From NCBI RefSeq assembly GCF_023544665.1, contig NZ_JAMJFL010000008.1, positions 1 to 64,000 on the forward strand: 64,000 nucleotides of DNA, read 5' to 3'. Below are positions 17,957 through 25,882 of the stretch, one piece after another; the first letter of the stretch is position 1; the number at the start of each line of letters is the position of its first letter. The notes below the pieces were generated by a model. The model was given only the letters and a program-made list of their open reading frames with translations, ran no database searches and was not told the origin of the DNA. This DNA is from Streptomyces sp. YS415. Its GTDB lineage: Bacteria; Actinomycetota; Actinomycetes; Streptomycetales; Streptomycetaceae. Position numbers and translations under genes: made by a program.

Positions 17957-20100
17957 GCTGTCCGCTGCGGGTCACCGTCGTGGCGCCCTACGGGGTCGTC
18001 GGAGGCGCCGAACTCTGGCTCCTCTCCCTCCTGGACGTCACCGACCGACTCGATGTGAACGCCGTGCTGCTCGCCGACGGGCCACTGCGGGACGAGTTCG
18101 CGCGGCGGGGCATCCCGTTCGCCACCCGCCCCACGGGCCGTTCCGCCGGGGCCCTGGCGGGCACCGCCGCATGGCTGTTCCACCGATTGCGCACCGCACG
18201 GCCCGACGTGGTCCTCGCCAACGGCGTCAAGGCCGCCACGGTCGCCGCCCCGGCCGCCCGGCTCGCCGGGGTGCCCTGCGTGTGGGCCAAGCACGACCAC
18301 TCCTTCGACGGCCCCCTGACCCGGGCCCTGGCAGCGCTCACCGACATGTGCATCGGCACCGAGCCCGGACTGGTCGCCGCCTCCCGGCACCCTCGGCCCG
18401 TGGAAGTGCCGGTTCCCGCGCCGAGTGGTACGGCCCTGCCCCGTACGGCGGCCCGGGAGCAGCTGGTCCGGCGCGGGGCGAGGCTCGGCGACGACGAGCG
18501 ACTGCTGCTCACCATCAGCCGGCTGGTCTCGTACAAGGGTGTGGACGACGCGGTCGCGGCCCTCGCGCGGCCCGGCGGTGAACAGTGGCGGCTCGCGGTG
18601 GTCGGCCCCGAGGATCCGAGCGATCCGGGCGAGCGGCGGCGGCTGACCCGGCTGGCCGAGGAGCTCGGGGTGGCGGACCGGGTGGACTTCGCCGGCTGGA
18701 TCGAGGAGGCGTGGCGCGTCATCCCGGCGGCCGACTCCGTCGCCGTGCTCACCAAGCCCGACGGAACGGGCCCCGGGCAGGAGGCGTTCGGCGGGACCGC
18801 GATCGAGGCCATGCTCAACGGCGTACCGGTGATCACCACCGGGCCGGGTTCGGTCGCCGACCGCGTGGCCGGGCCGGCGTCGGTGCCGCCCGGCGGCATC
18901 GCGGTGCCCCCTGCCGACCCTGCCAAGGTGGCCGACGCCCTGGGCCGGCTCGCGGACCCGGGGTTCCGGGCGGCCATGGGGCGGGCCGGACTCCTCAGGA
19001 CCGCCGCCAACCCCGGTCCGCGGGACTGTGCACGTCTCCTAGCTCAGGCGCTGTCCCGGGCCGCCCGGTTGCCCGGCGCCGGCCTGGAGGCAACGGCACC
19101 GGTGTCGGTCGTGGTCACGGTGCTGAACCGGGGCGAGGCGGTCGACGGGCTCATCACTGCGTTGCTCCGCCAGCTCACCGTGGACGGTGACGAGCTGGTG
19201 GTGGTGGATCGCGGCTCGAGTGACGACACCGCCCGGCGGGTGATGGCGCGGGCCTCCCAGGACGCTCGGATCCGGCCGTTGGTCCAAGCCTGCGCGAGTG
19301 CCGCCGCGGGACGGGACGCCGGGGCAAGGGCGTCGGCCAATGCGCTGGTCGCCTGGATCGACGCGGACTGCACGCCCGCGCCGGACTGGGTGGCCCGGAT
19401 GCGTGCCGCGGCCGACGACTCGGAGGCGGCCGACCTGCTGGCCGGGGTCTGTCGGGTGACCGGTCACGGGGTGGCCTCGGACGCCGCGGCCCTCACGCAT
19501 CCGCTCCCCGAAGAGATCCGGCGCGGTCCTGGGCCGTGGACGCGGATGCACCGGCTGCTCTTCGGCCCGGGACTCAGCACCACCGGACCGTACGGAAGGT
19601 CACTCGCCTTCACCCGCCGGGACCGAGCGGATGCCGAAAGCTCCGGCGAACGGCCTGCCCCCGGCGCAGACGTGTACCTCGAAAGGGCCCGCCCCACCGC
19701 CGTGGTGGCCTCCGCCGAGGTCAGCCGAGACGTACCGACGCCGTGGCGGGAGGCGGTGCGTCAGGCCTACCGGGAGGGCGTGGAGCTGGGGCGCCTGGCG
19801 AATCGCAGGCAGCTCGCCGGTGGGACCGTCCGGGGGGCCGGGTATGCGAGCGCCCTGGCCGTGGCGCACAGGCACCGAGGGGTCCGGTCGGCGTCAGCCG
19901 CCGGGGGCGTGGTCTGCCTCGGCTACCTCTCTCTGCCGGTCGCCCGGGCCGTCCACCGGGGCCACTGGGGCACGTTGTCCATCGTTCCCATGGCCGTCGG
20001 CGCGCTCACGACGGCCCGCGCCGCGGGCGCCCTCCACGGGCTGGCCGACCGCGTCGGGACGAACGGACGGCCGGATGCCTCCGAGGGAGGCGGGGCCTGA
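17953..20100 (+). CDS. Two-domain glycosyltransferase, GT4 fused to degenerate GT2
   Basis: 715-residue fusion. Residues 1-355 form a complete GT4/GT-B enzyme: acceptor domain from LRVTVVAPYGVVGGAELWLL and donor domain with LLLTISRLVSYKG and the E-x7-E motif in QEAFGGTAIEAM (E277, E285). Residues 380-600 are GT2/GT-A-like (SVVVTVLNRGEAVDGL, LVVVDRGSSDDTARR, WIDADCTPAPDW). The usual DDGS is DRGS, and the ED catalytic motif of its paralog is replaced by PGADVYLERA. Two hydrophobic C-terminal segments follow. It is coupled to the flippase (ATGA) and to the ligase (TGATG). Compare the paralog at 22987. Confidence 0.88.
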   Translation: MSCPLRVTVVAPYGVVGGAELWLLSLLDVTDRLDVNAVLLADGPLRDEFARRGIPFATRPTGRSAGALAGTAAWLFHRLRTARPDVVLANGVKAATVAAPAARLAGVPCVWAKHDHSFDGPLTRALAALTDMCIGTEPGLVAASRHPRPVEVPVPAPSGTALPRTAAREQLVRRGARLGDDERLLLTISRLVSYKGVDDAVAALARPGGEQWRLAVVGPEDPSDPGERRRLTRLAEELGVADRVDFAGWIEEAWRVIPAADSVAVLTKPDGTGPGQEAFGGTAIEAMLNGVPVITTGPGSVADRVAGPASVPPGGIAVPPADPAKVADALGRLADPGFRAAMGRAGLLRTAANPGPRDCARLLAQALSRAARLPGAGLEATAPVSVVVTVLNRGEAVDGLITALLRQLTVDGDELVVVDRGSSDDTARRVMARASQDARIRPLVQACASAAAGRDAGARASANALVAWIDADCTPAPDWVARMRAAADDSEAADLLAGVCRVTGHGVASDAAALTHPLPEEIRRGPGPWTRMHRLLFGPGLSTTGPYGRSLAFTRRDRADAESSGERPAPGADVYLERARPTAVVASAEVSRDVPTPWREAVRQAYREGVELGRLANRRQLAGGTVRGAGYASALAVAHRHRGVRSASAAGGVVCLGYLSLPVARAVHRGHWGTLSIVPMAVGALTTARAAGALHGLADRVGTNGRPDASEGGGA

Positions 20101-21560
20101 TGACCGGGGCGATGGCTCTGGAACGGCACCGGACTCTCGGGATCGCAGGTGCGGTCCTGTTCGCCGGCGTCGGCATCTGGGTCTGCGCACGGAGCGTGCC
20201 GCTCGGTCTCGGCCTGCTGTTCGTGCTACCCGCGCTGATCCTGCTGACGGTCGCCGCCCTCCGTCGGCCGGTACTGGCCGTCGCCGCTTTCGCCGTACTC
20301 CTTCCGGCAGGGGGCATCGGGCTGCCCCTGGCGATGAACCTCGTGCAGCTCCTGGCCGCATTCACCGCCATGATCGTGCTCGCGGCGCGGATCAGCGGCC
20401 GGGGGCGCCCCATCGGCTGGTCTCCGGTGCTCGCGGCCTCGGTGCTCCTGGTGGTGTCCGCGGTCCTGTCCTCGCTCACCAGCTTCGACCTGAGCAATTC
20501 GCTGACGCAGTGCGTGAACTATCTGGCCGGACTGGCCCTGGCGGCAGCCGTCGTCGCGGCCACCGAGCGGCGTTCCGACCTCCTGGTGGCGGCGATGGCT
20601 CTCGTCGTCGGCGGGGCGGTGCTGTGCGGCACCGTCCTCACCTCGGTTCCGCACCTGGAGGCCCGCTACGACGCGACCCTGGTCGACAACCGGCCGGTGG
20701 GAACCTTTGCGCAGCCCAATGAACTCGGCCTGTGCGCGGCGATGATCCTGTGTTTCGGCCTGGCCATGGCCATCGTCATGCAGCGCCGGCGGCACACCGC
20801 GCTGAGCGTTGTGTGCGCGATCGCCTCGGCCCTGGCCCTGGTGGCCCTCGTGCTCAGCCTCTCCCGGGGTGCCTGGATCGGTGGCGGCGTCGGCCTGGTC
20901 GTCCTGTTCGCACTGCTGCGGGGAGCACGCCGGCCGCTGCTGATCTGTCTGACGGCGGTGAGCGTGGCGGTGGTGGCGTTCGTGCTTGCCGCCCCCGCGA
21001 CGTCGGGCTCGTCCGTTTTCGCCGAGCGCCTCTCCTCGATCTTCACGGGTGAACGCAGTCCCTACGACGAGCGGCCGGCGGCCTGGGCCGGTGCCGTCCA
21101 GCAGATGCGTGAGAGCCCGTTGCTGGGCAGCGGCCCCGCCGCCTATCAGGCAGCGGCCGCACGGGGCGTGGCCCAGTTCACCGATGTGCGCCACGTCGAT
21201 CACGCCCATGTTCTGTACCTCACCGTGGGCGCGGAGCAGGGGGCGCTCGGGGTGGCGGCCCTCGTCACCACGATCGGAGTCGGCACGCGGGAAGCCCTGC
21301 GCAACCGTGCCGCGGTCACGGACTCCACCAGCGGCGCGGAGGACGCCACGTCCACTGCGACGCAACCGGCGTACAGCGGTGTCTCGGCCGCGTCCGCCGC
21401 GGCGCTCGCGGCCGTCACCGCCCAGGGGGTCGTCGACTACTCGCTGCGCAACCCCGTCCTGGGAACGATGACGTGGCTGCTCATCGGCCTGCTCGCGGCA
21501 TGTGCCCGAACCCGGTCGGCCCTGCCCGCCGACGTTGATCCCGAAGGTGGCCGAACATGA
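20100..21560 (+). CDS. O-antigen ligase/polymerase (Wzy-like) membrane protein
   Basis: 486-residue protein with about 11-12 transmembrane helices and one large outside loop. The conserved Wzy/WaaL-type segments are FAQPNELGLCAAMILC, LSLSRGAWIGGG, and the loop with RPAAWAGAVQQMRESPLLGSG followed by the histidine pair in RHVDHAHVLYL. The ATG at 20100 shares its A with the TGA of the previous gene. In a Wzx/Wzy-type cluster it would polymerise the repeat units or attach the glycan to its carrier. Sequence alone does not separate polymerase from ligase. Confidence 0.9.
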   Translation: MTGAMALERHRTLGIAGAVLFAGVGIWVCARSVPLGLGLLFVLPALILLTVAALRRPVLAVAAFAVLLPAGGIGLPLAMNLVQLLAAFTAMIVLAARISGRGRPIGWSPVLAASVLLVVSAVLSSLTSFDLSNSLTQCVNYLAGLALAAAVVAATERRSDLLVAAMALVVGGAVLCGTVLTSVPHLEARYDATLVDNRPVGTFAQPNELGLCAAMILCFGLAMAIVMQRRRHTALSVVCAIASALALVALVLSLSRGAWIGGGVGLVVLFALLRGARRPLLICLTAVSVAVVAFVLAAPATSGSSVFAERLSSIFTGERSPYDERPAAWAGAVQQMRESPLLGSGPAAYQAAAARGVAQFTDVRHVDHAHVLYLTVGAEQGALGVAALVTTIGVGTREALRNRAAVTDSTSGAEDATSTATQPAYSGVSAASAAALAAVTAQGVVDYSLRNPVLGTMTWLLIGLLAACARTRSALPADVDPEGGRT

Positions 21561-22195
21561 AGCGCACACCGGATGCCCTGGCGGCACCCAAGCGGCCGGA
21601 GGCAGAGCGGCAAGAAGGCGGGGGCAACCCTCGCCGCACCTCTTCCTACCGGCGCCCGGTCCTGGCCGGGCTGATCGCGGGGCTGATCGTGCTCGCCATC
21701 GGCGTGACCGTGATCGCGCTCCAGCCCAGCCGCTACACGGTGACCAGTACCGTGTCCTTCGCACCCCGCTCGCAGCCCAACGTCAGCGCGGAAGTGGTGC
21801 AGTTGGCCGCCACCAAGTACGCGGTGACGGCGGGGGCGAGAACGACGCTGGACTTCGCGGCCGATCGCAGCGCCATGACGACCTCTCAGCTGCGGGACCG
21901 GGTCTCGGTGTCGGTGCAGCAGGGCACCGCCAACGTCGACATCGAGGTGGAGGGCTCGAATGCCGCGCAGGGCGCGAGAGCCGCCAACGCCCTCGCTTCC
22001 TCCGTGGCGCAGGCGACCGCCGACGACGAGCTGATCGTCGGTGAGGTGACCGCTCCCGCCGACCCGGATGCCGCGGAGCACACGCCGTCACGCCCGTTGC
22101 TGCTGACCGTCGCGATCATCGCGGCCGTGCTGGTCGCCGGCTGGGTGGGCTTCGCCGTCCGGCACCTCGATCGGCGAGCAGCCAAGGGGTCCTGA
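21557..22195 (+). CDS. Wzz-like chain-length determinant/polysaccharide co-polymerase
   Basis: 212-residue membrane protein with two transmembrane helices, LAGLIAGLIVLAIGVTVIAL near residue 40 and LLLTVAIIAAVLVAGWVGFA near residue 185, around an extracytoplasmic domain that begins YTVTSTVSFAPRS. This is the Wzz topology. It has no C-terminal tyrosine kinase domain, and none is encoded nearby. The start overlaps the ligase stop (ATGA) and the stop overlaps the next start. It probably sets polymer length together with the Wzy-like protein. Confidence 0.85.
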   Translation: MKRTPDALAAPKRPEAERQEGGGNPRRTSSYRRPVLAGLIAGLIVLAIGVTVIALQPSRYTVTSTVSFAPRSQPNVSAEVVQLAATKYAVTAGARTTLDFAADRSAMTTSQLRDRVSVSVQQGTANVDIEVEGSNAAQGARAANALASSVAQATADDELIVGEVTAPADPDAAEHTPSRPLLLTVAIIAAVLVAGWVGFAVRHLDRRAAKGS

Positions 22196-22950
22196 TGGGC
22201 GACGCACTGGTGCTGATGTATCACGCGATCGGCTCGCGCAGTTCGCAGCGTGATCCCCACAATCTGTTCGTCCCTCCGGAGCGGTTGCGCAGGCAGCTCG
22301 GCATCCTGCTCGAGCGCGGTTGGACGCCCTTGACGCTCGACGCGTACCTGCGGGGTGACGTCCCGAGGCGCAGCGTGCTGCTCACCTTCGACGACGGCTT
22401 CCAGTCGTTCCTGGAGGAAGGGTTGCCGGTGCTGCGGGAGCTGGCGGTGCCGGCCACCGTCTTCGTGCTCAGCGGACTGCTCGGTGGCAGGTCCCGCTGG
22501 ATGGCGGACATGCCGGACGAACGGCTCGTGGACGCCGACGGTGTACGGGAGATGGTCGGCGCGGGGCTGGACGTGGAGAGCCACGGCTGGGACCACAGCA
22601 CTCTGGCGGGCGCGGCTGCCGTGACGCTGAAACGCAATGTCACGGAGGCCGCCGGGGCGCTGTCCGAACTCACGGGGCGCCGGCCTCGCGCGTTCGCCTA
22701 CCCGTACGGGGAGCATGACGGCGCCGCGCGTGCGGCCGTCGCCGATGCGGGCTTCGCCGTCGCGTTCAGTGTCCACGAGAAGGCGGGGCGGTTCGCCGTG
22801 CCCCGGGTCGATGTCAACCCCGTCGACACGGACACCACTTTCCGGATGAAGACCCGCCCCGGCTACTCGACGCTGCGGCGGCTGTCCGGGCGGGTCCCCG
22901 GGCTGCGTCCGGCCCTGCACTCCTTGGTCGGCCGGGCCGACCGGACGTAG
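22195..22950 (+). CDS. Polysaccharide deacetylase (NodB-homology domain)
   Basis: 251-residue carbohydrate esterase family 4-type enzyme. It has VLMYHAIG at the N-terminus, the TFDDGF motif with the catalytic and metal Asp (around residue 63), the HxxxH motif in ESHGWDHSTL and the RPRAFAYPYGEHD block. No signal peptide is evident, so it may act on lipid-linked precursor in the cytoplasm. It is coupled to the Wzz-like gene and lies 36 bp before the second GT4-GT2 gene. N-deacetylation of an amino sugar in the polymer is the likely reaction. Confidence 0.9.
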   Translation: MGDALVLMYHAIGSRSSQRDPHNLFVPPERLRRQLGILLERGWTPLTLDAYLRGDVPRRSVLLTFDDGFQSFLEEGLPVLRELAVPATVFVLSGLLGGRSRWMADMPDERLVDADGVREMVGAGLDVESHGWDHSTLAGAAAVTLKRNVTEAAGALSELTGRRPRAFAYPYGEHDGAARAAVADAGFAVAFSVHEKAGRFAVPRVDVNPVDTDTTFRMKTRPGYSTLRRLSGRVPGLRPALHSLVGRADRT

Positions 22951-22986
22951 TCACGCCCCAGGCACCACGGAGGAGAGTGATTCCCC

Positions 22987-24531
22987 ATGTCGGATCGATT
23001 GCGCGTCACCGTGGTGGCATCCACCGGCGTCGTCGGTGAAGCCGAGAGCTGGCTTCTGTCCCTGCTGGATGCCACGGACCGGCTGGCGGTCGAGGCGGTG
23101 CTGCCGCAGGACGGGCCCCTGCGCGAGGAGTTCACTCGTCGGGGGATGCCGAGCTTCGTGCGCGCCACCGGCGACTCCGTCGCCGTTCTCGGCTCCACGA
23201 CCCCCTGGCTGGTGCGCCATCTCCGCGCGACCCGCCCTGACGTGCTCCTGGCCGACGGAGTCCGGGCGGCGTTGGCCGCCGCTCCGGCGGCTTGGCTTGC
23301 CGGGGTCCGGTGCGTATGGGTCAAGCACGACCACGCGTTCGACGGACCGGTCATGGCGCTGCTGGCCGCGCTGACCGACGGCTGCGTGGCGACCGAACCC
23401 GCCCTGGTCCGGGCGTCCCGGCACCCCGAGGCGACGCTGGTGCCCAGTCCTGCCACCGGTCCCGACGGCCCCCGGATGTCCGCGGACCTGTTGGCGCAGG
23501 CACTGGCCGAGGCCGCCCGGCTGTCCGGCGCCGGGCTGACCGGGACGGCTCCGGTCTCGGTCATGACCTGTTTCTGGAACGAGGGGGAAGGTGTCGACCG
23601 ACTCCTCGAACTGCTGCTGCCGCAACTGACCGTGGACGGCGACGAGATCGTGGTGGTGGACGACGGTTCCACCGACGACACCGCGGACCGGGCCACCGCC
23701 TGGGCAGCGGACGACGCCAGGGTCCACGTCCTCGGAAACCCCCACCGCGGACTGCCCGCAACGCGCAACGCCGGCGTCCGCGCGGCCCGCAACCCTCTCA
23801 TCGCCTGCACCGACGCGGGCTGTGTCCCCGCTCCGGACTGGCTGGCCCGGCTGCGCGCGGCCTGGGCCGAACCGCGGCCCGCCGATCTGCTGACCGGCGG
23901 GTACCGGGTGAGCAGTGACGGGGTGTCGGCCAGGGCCATGGCACTGGTGGGGTATCCGGTGCCGGAGGAAGTCCTCCACCCGGGGCCCTGGACGCGCGTG
24001 TACACCCGGCTTCTCGGCCGTGCCTTCGACGCGTCGACGCCCAGCGGCCGATCGATGGCTTTCACCCGCGCGGCATGGCAGGACGCCGAGGGGTTCACCG
24101 AACACCTGAAGACGGCTGAGGACCTGGCGTTCGCCCGGGATGTCATCGCGGCAGGCGGTCGTGCGGTGCTGGTCACGTCCGCCGAGGTGGAGTGGGCGCA
24201 GCGGCCGACGATGCGCAGTACGGCGGTGATGTACTACCGGTACGGCCAGGGCAGCGGGCAGATGGCCGATGGCCGCCTGCTGGGCCGCGACGCCCTGAGA
24301 GCGGTCGCCTACCTGGCCGCCCCCGCCGCGCTGGCACGAGGCCCTCGCGCCCGAGCGCTCGTGGCCGCCGCGGCCCTCACCTACCTGTCGCTGCCGATGG
24401 CACGGGCCGTCCGCGGGCACCACTGGTCCGCCCTGCCTCTCATTCCCCTGGTCACGGCCGTACGTGATCTCGCCAAGACAGCGGGGGCGGTCCACGGACT
24501 GACTCTGCGGCTGAAGGACCGCCGGAGCTGA
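22987..24531 (+). CDS. Glycosyltransferase GT2 with truncated GT4-type N-terminus
   Basis: 514-residue paralog of the protein at 17953. Residues 1-158 align with its GT4 acceptor domain without gaps (LRVTVVASTGVVGEAESWLL), but the whole GT4 donor domain (about 195 residues) is missing. The GT2 part is intact: SVMTCFWNEGEGVDRL, VVVDDGSTDDTAD, ACTDAGCVPAPDW and the catalytic AEDLAFARDV. Two hydrophobic C-terminal helices follow (ALTYLSLPMARAV). GGAGAG precedes the ATG. It is the last gene of the plus-strand operon. It probably works as a GT2 sugar transferase, with the N-terminus acting structurally. Confidence 0.88.
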   Translation: MSDRLRVTVVASTGVVGEAESWLLSLLDATDRLAVEAVLPQDGPLREEFTRRGMPSFVRATGDSVAVLGSTTPWLVRHLRATRPDVLLADGVRAALAAAPAAWLAGVRCVWVKHDHAFDGPVMALLAALTDGCVATEPALVRASRHPEATLVPSPATGPDGPRMSADLLAQALAEAARLSGAGLTGTAPVSVMTCFWNEGEGVDRLLELLLPQLTVDGDEIVVVDDGSTDDTADRATAWAADDARVHVLGNPHRGLPATRNAGVRAARNPLIACTDAGCVPAPDWLARLRAAWAEPRPADLLTGGYRVSSDGVSARAMALVGYPVPEEVLHPGPWTRVYTRLLGRAFDASTPSGRSMAFTRAAWQDAEGFTEHLKTAEDLAFARDVIAAGGRAVLVTSAEVEWAQRPTMRSTAVMYYRYGQGSGQMADGRLLGRDALRAVAYLAAPAALARGPRARALVAAAALTYLSLPMARAVRGHHWSALPLIPLVTAVRDLAKTAGAVHGLTLRLKDRRS

Positions 24532-24556
24532 GTCGGCCGAGGGTCCTGCACCGTCC

Positions 24557-25708
24557 TCAGCGCGAGCGGCCCGTGCGTGCTTCCCATGCGCCGCGGGCGG
24601 CCTCGTACACCGTGGACATGTGCTCGACGACCTGGTCCACGCCGTGGTGCCGGCGCACGTGGGTGCGGGCCTGACGGCCCAGCGCCGCGCAGGTCGCCTG
24701 GTCCGACAGGAGGGAGGCCACCGCCTCGGAGAGTGCCCGCGGATCGTCCGGCGGCACCACTGAGCGCGCCGCGTGGTCCGGCGGAAGCGCTTCGCGTGCG
24801 CCCGCCACGTCGGTCACGACCACGGGACGGCCGGCGGCCATGGCCTCCAGGGGGGCGAGCGCCATGCCTTCCCACCGTGACGGCAGCACGACGAGATCCG
24901 CCGCGAGATACCAGTCCCGGGGGTCCTCCACCGCTCCCGCGAAGACCACCGCGGCGGACGCCCGCTCTCGCAGTGTCTCCCGGTCCGGCCCGTCACCCAC
25001 CAGGGCGAGCCGAACGGCGGGAACCCGGTCGACGACGTCCTCCCAGCTCCGAAGCAGCACGTCCTGGCCCTTCTGTCGGCACAGTCGCCCGACGCACACC
25101 GCGAGCGGTGCGGCAGGGGCTACGCCGAGGCGACGTCTGGCCGCCGCGCGTGCCGAGCCGCCCCGCTCGTCGAAGTGATCGAGGTCGACCCCGTTGGGAA
25201 TCACCACGTAGGGAGCCCGGACGCCGGCGGCCTCGCCCTGCTCGCGTTCCGCCTCGCTGACGCACACCAGCCGGTGTGTCCACCGAGCCCCGGTCCTTTC
25301 CCACCGCACGGTGGCCACCCGCAGGAGCCCCGTCACGGCATCGAAGGCCCACGCGTGGGGCTGGAAGACAGTGGGCAGGCGTCCCCTCAGGGCGATCCGC
25401 CCGGCCAGCCCCGCCTTGGAACTGTGCAGATGAACGACGTCCGGGCGGGCCGAATCCACGACGCGCCGCACCGCGGCCACTTCATGGGGCAGCCAGGGGC
25501 CCGGGGCGCGACGGGCATCCCAGACCAGTACCTCGGCACCGGCCCGCGCCGCCCGCGCGGCCAGTCGACTCCCCGGCAGACACGCGACGACGACTCGGTC
25601 CCCCCTGGCACGCTGCCCGCCGACCAGGCCGGTGACGACGGTGGCGGCACCCCCCTCGCTCGACTGGGCGATGTGCAGGATGCTTCGGCTGCTCGACGTC
25701 GGCGGCAT
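24557..25708 (-). CDS. Glycosyltransferase family 4 protein
   Basis: 383-residue GT-B enzyme. N-terminal domain: ILHIAQSSEGGAATVVTGLV and VHLHSSKAGLAGR. Donor domain: PLAVCVGRLCRQKGQDVLL, LVGDGPDRETL and the E-x7-E motif in SRWEGMALAPLEAMAAGRPV. The ATG at 25708 is chosen because the longer frame, starting at 25759, would be encoded by the regulatory palindrome itself. It is transcribed divergently from the priming transferase, with one palindrome copy facing each gene. It adds a sugar to the lipid-linked repeat unit; the donor is unknown. Confidence 0.92.
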   Translation of the reverse strand: MPPTSSSRSILHIAQSSEGGAATVVTGLVGGQRARGDRVVVACLPGSRLAARAARAGAEVLVWDARRAPGPWLPHEVAAVRRVVDSARPDVVHLHSSKAGLAGRIALRGRLPTVFQPHAWAFDAVTGLLRVATVRWERTGARWTHRLVCVSEAEREQGEAAGVRAPYVVIPNGVDLDHFDERGGSARAAARRRLGVAPAAPLAVCVGRLCRQKGQDVLLRSWEDVVDRVPAVRLALVGDGPDRETLRERASAAVVFAGAVEDPRDWYLAADLVVLPSRWEGMALAPLEAMAAGRPVVVTDVAGAREALPPDHAARSVVPPDDPRALSEAVASLLSDQATCAALGRQARTHVRRHHGVDQVVEHMSTVYEAARGAWEARTGRSR

Positions 25709-25733
25709 GTCAGTGGCCTCCCTGGGCACGGAC

Positions 25734-25758
25734 GCCTCGTTTACGACGTACACGTACA
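25734..25758. promoter_or_regulatory. Exopolysaccharide-cluster palindrome, copy C (GT4 gene)
   Basis: The weakest-symmetry copy: left arm GCCTCGTTTACG, central A, right arm CGTACACGTACA. The core and right arm are almost identical to copy B. Its centre is 38 bases upstream of the GT4 ATG on the minus strand and 89 bases from the centre of copy D. Confidence 0.7.
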
Positions 25759-25822
25759 CTCTCGACGCCTCGGCTTCGTCGCGTCAAGCCCCCTTGACCT
25801 GGCCCAGCACTTGGGTCGAGTA

Positions 25823-25847
25823 TGTATATTTACAACGTAAGCGTACA
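25823..25847. promoter_or_regulatory. Exopolysaccharide-cluster palindrome, copy D (priming transferase)
   Basis: Left arm TGTATATTTACA, central A, right arm CGTAAGCGTACA; the left arm matches copy B in 11 of 12 positions. The centre is 48 bases before the ATG at 25883. With copy C it makes a double site in the divergent GT4/priming-transferase promoter. Confidence 0.78.
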
Positions 25848-25882
25848 TAGGGGGGCATTGTCGTTCCAAGGGGCGCTACCCG

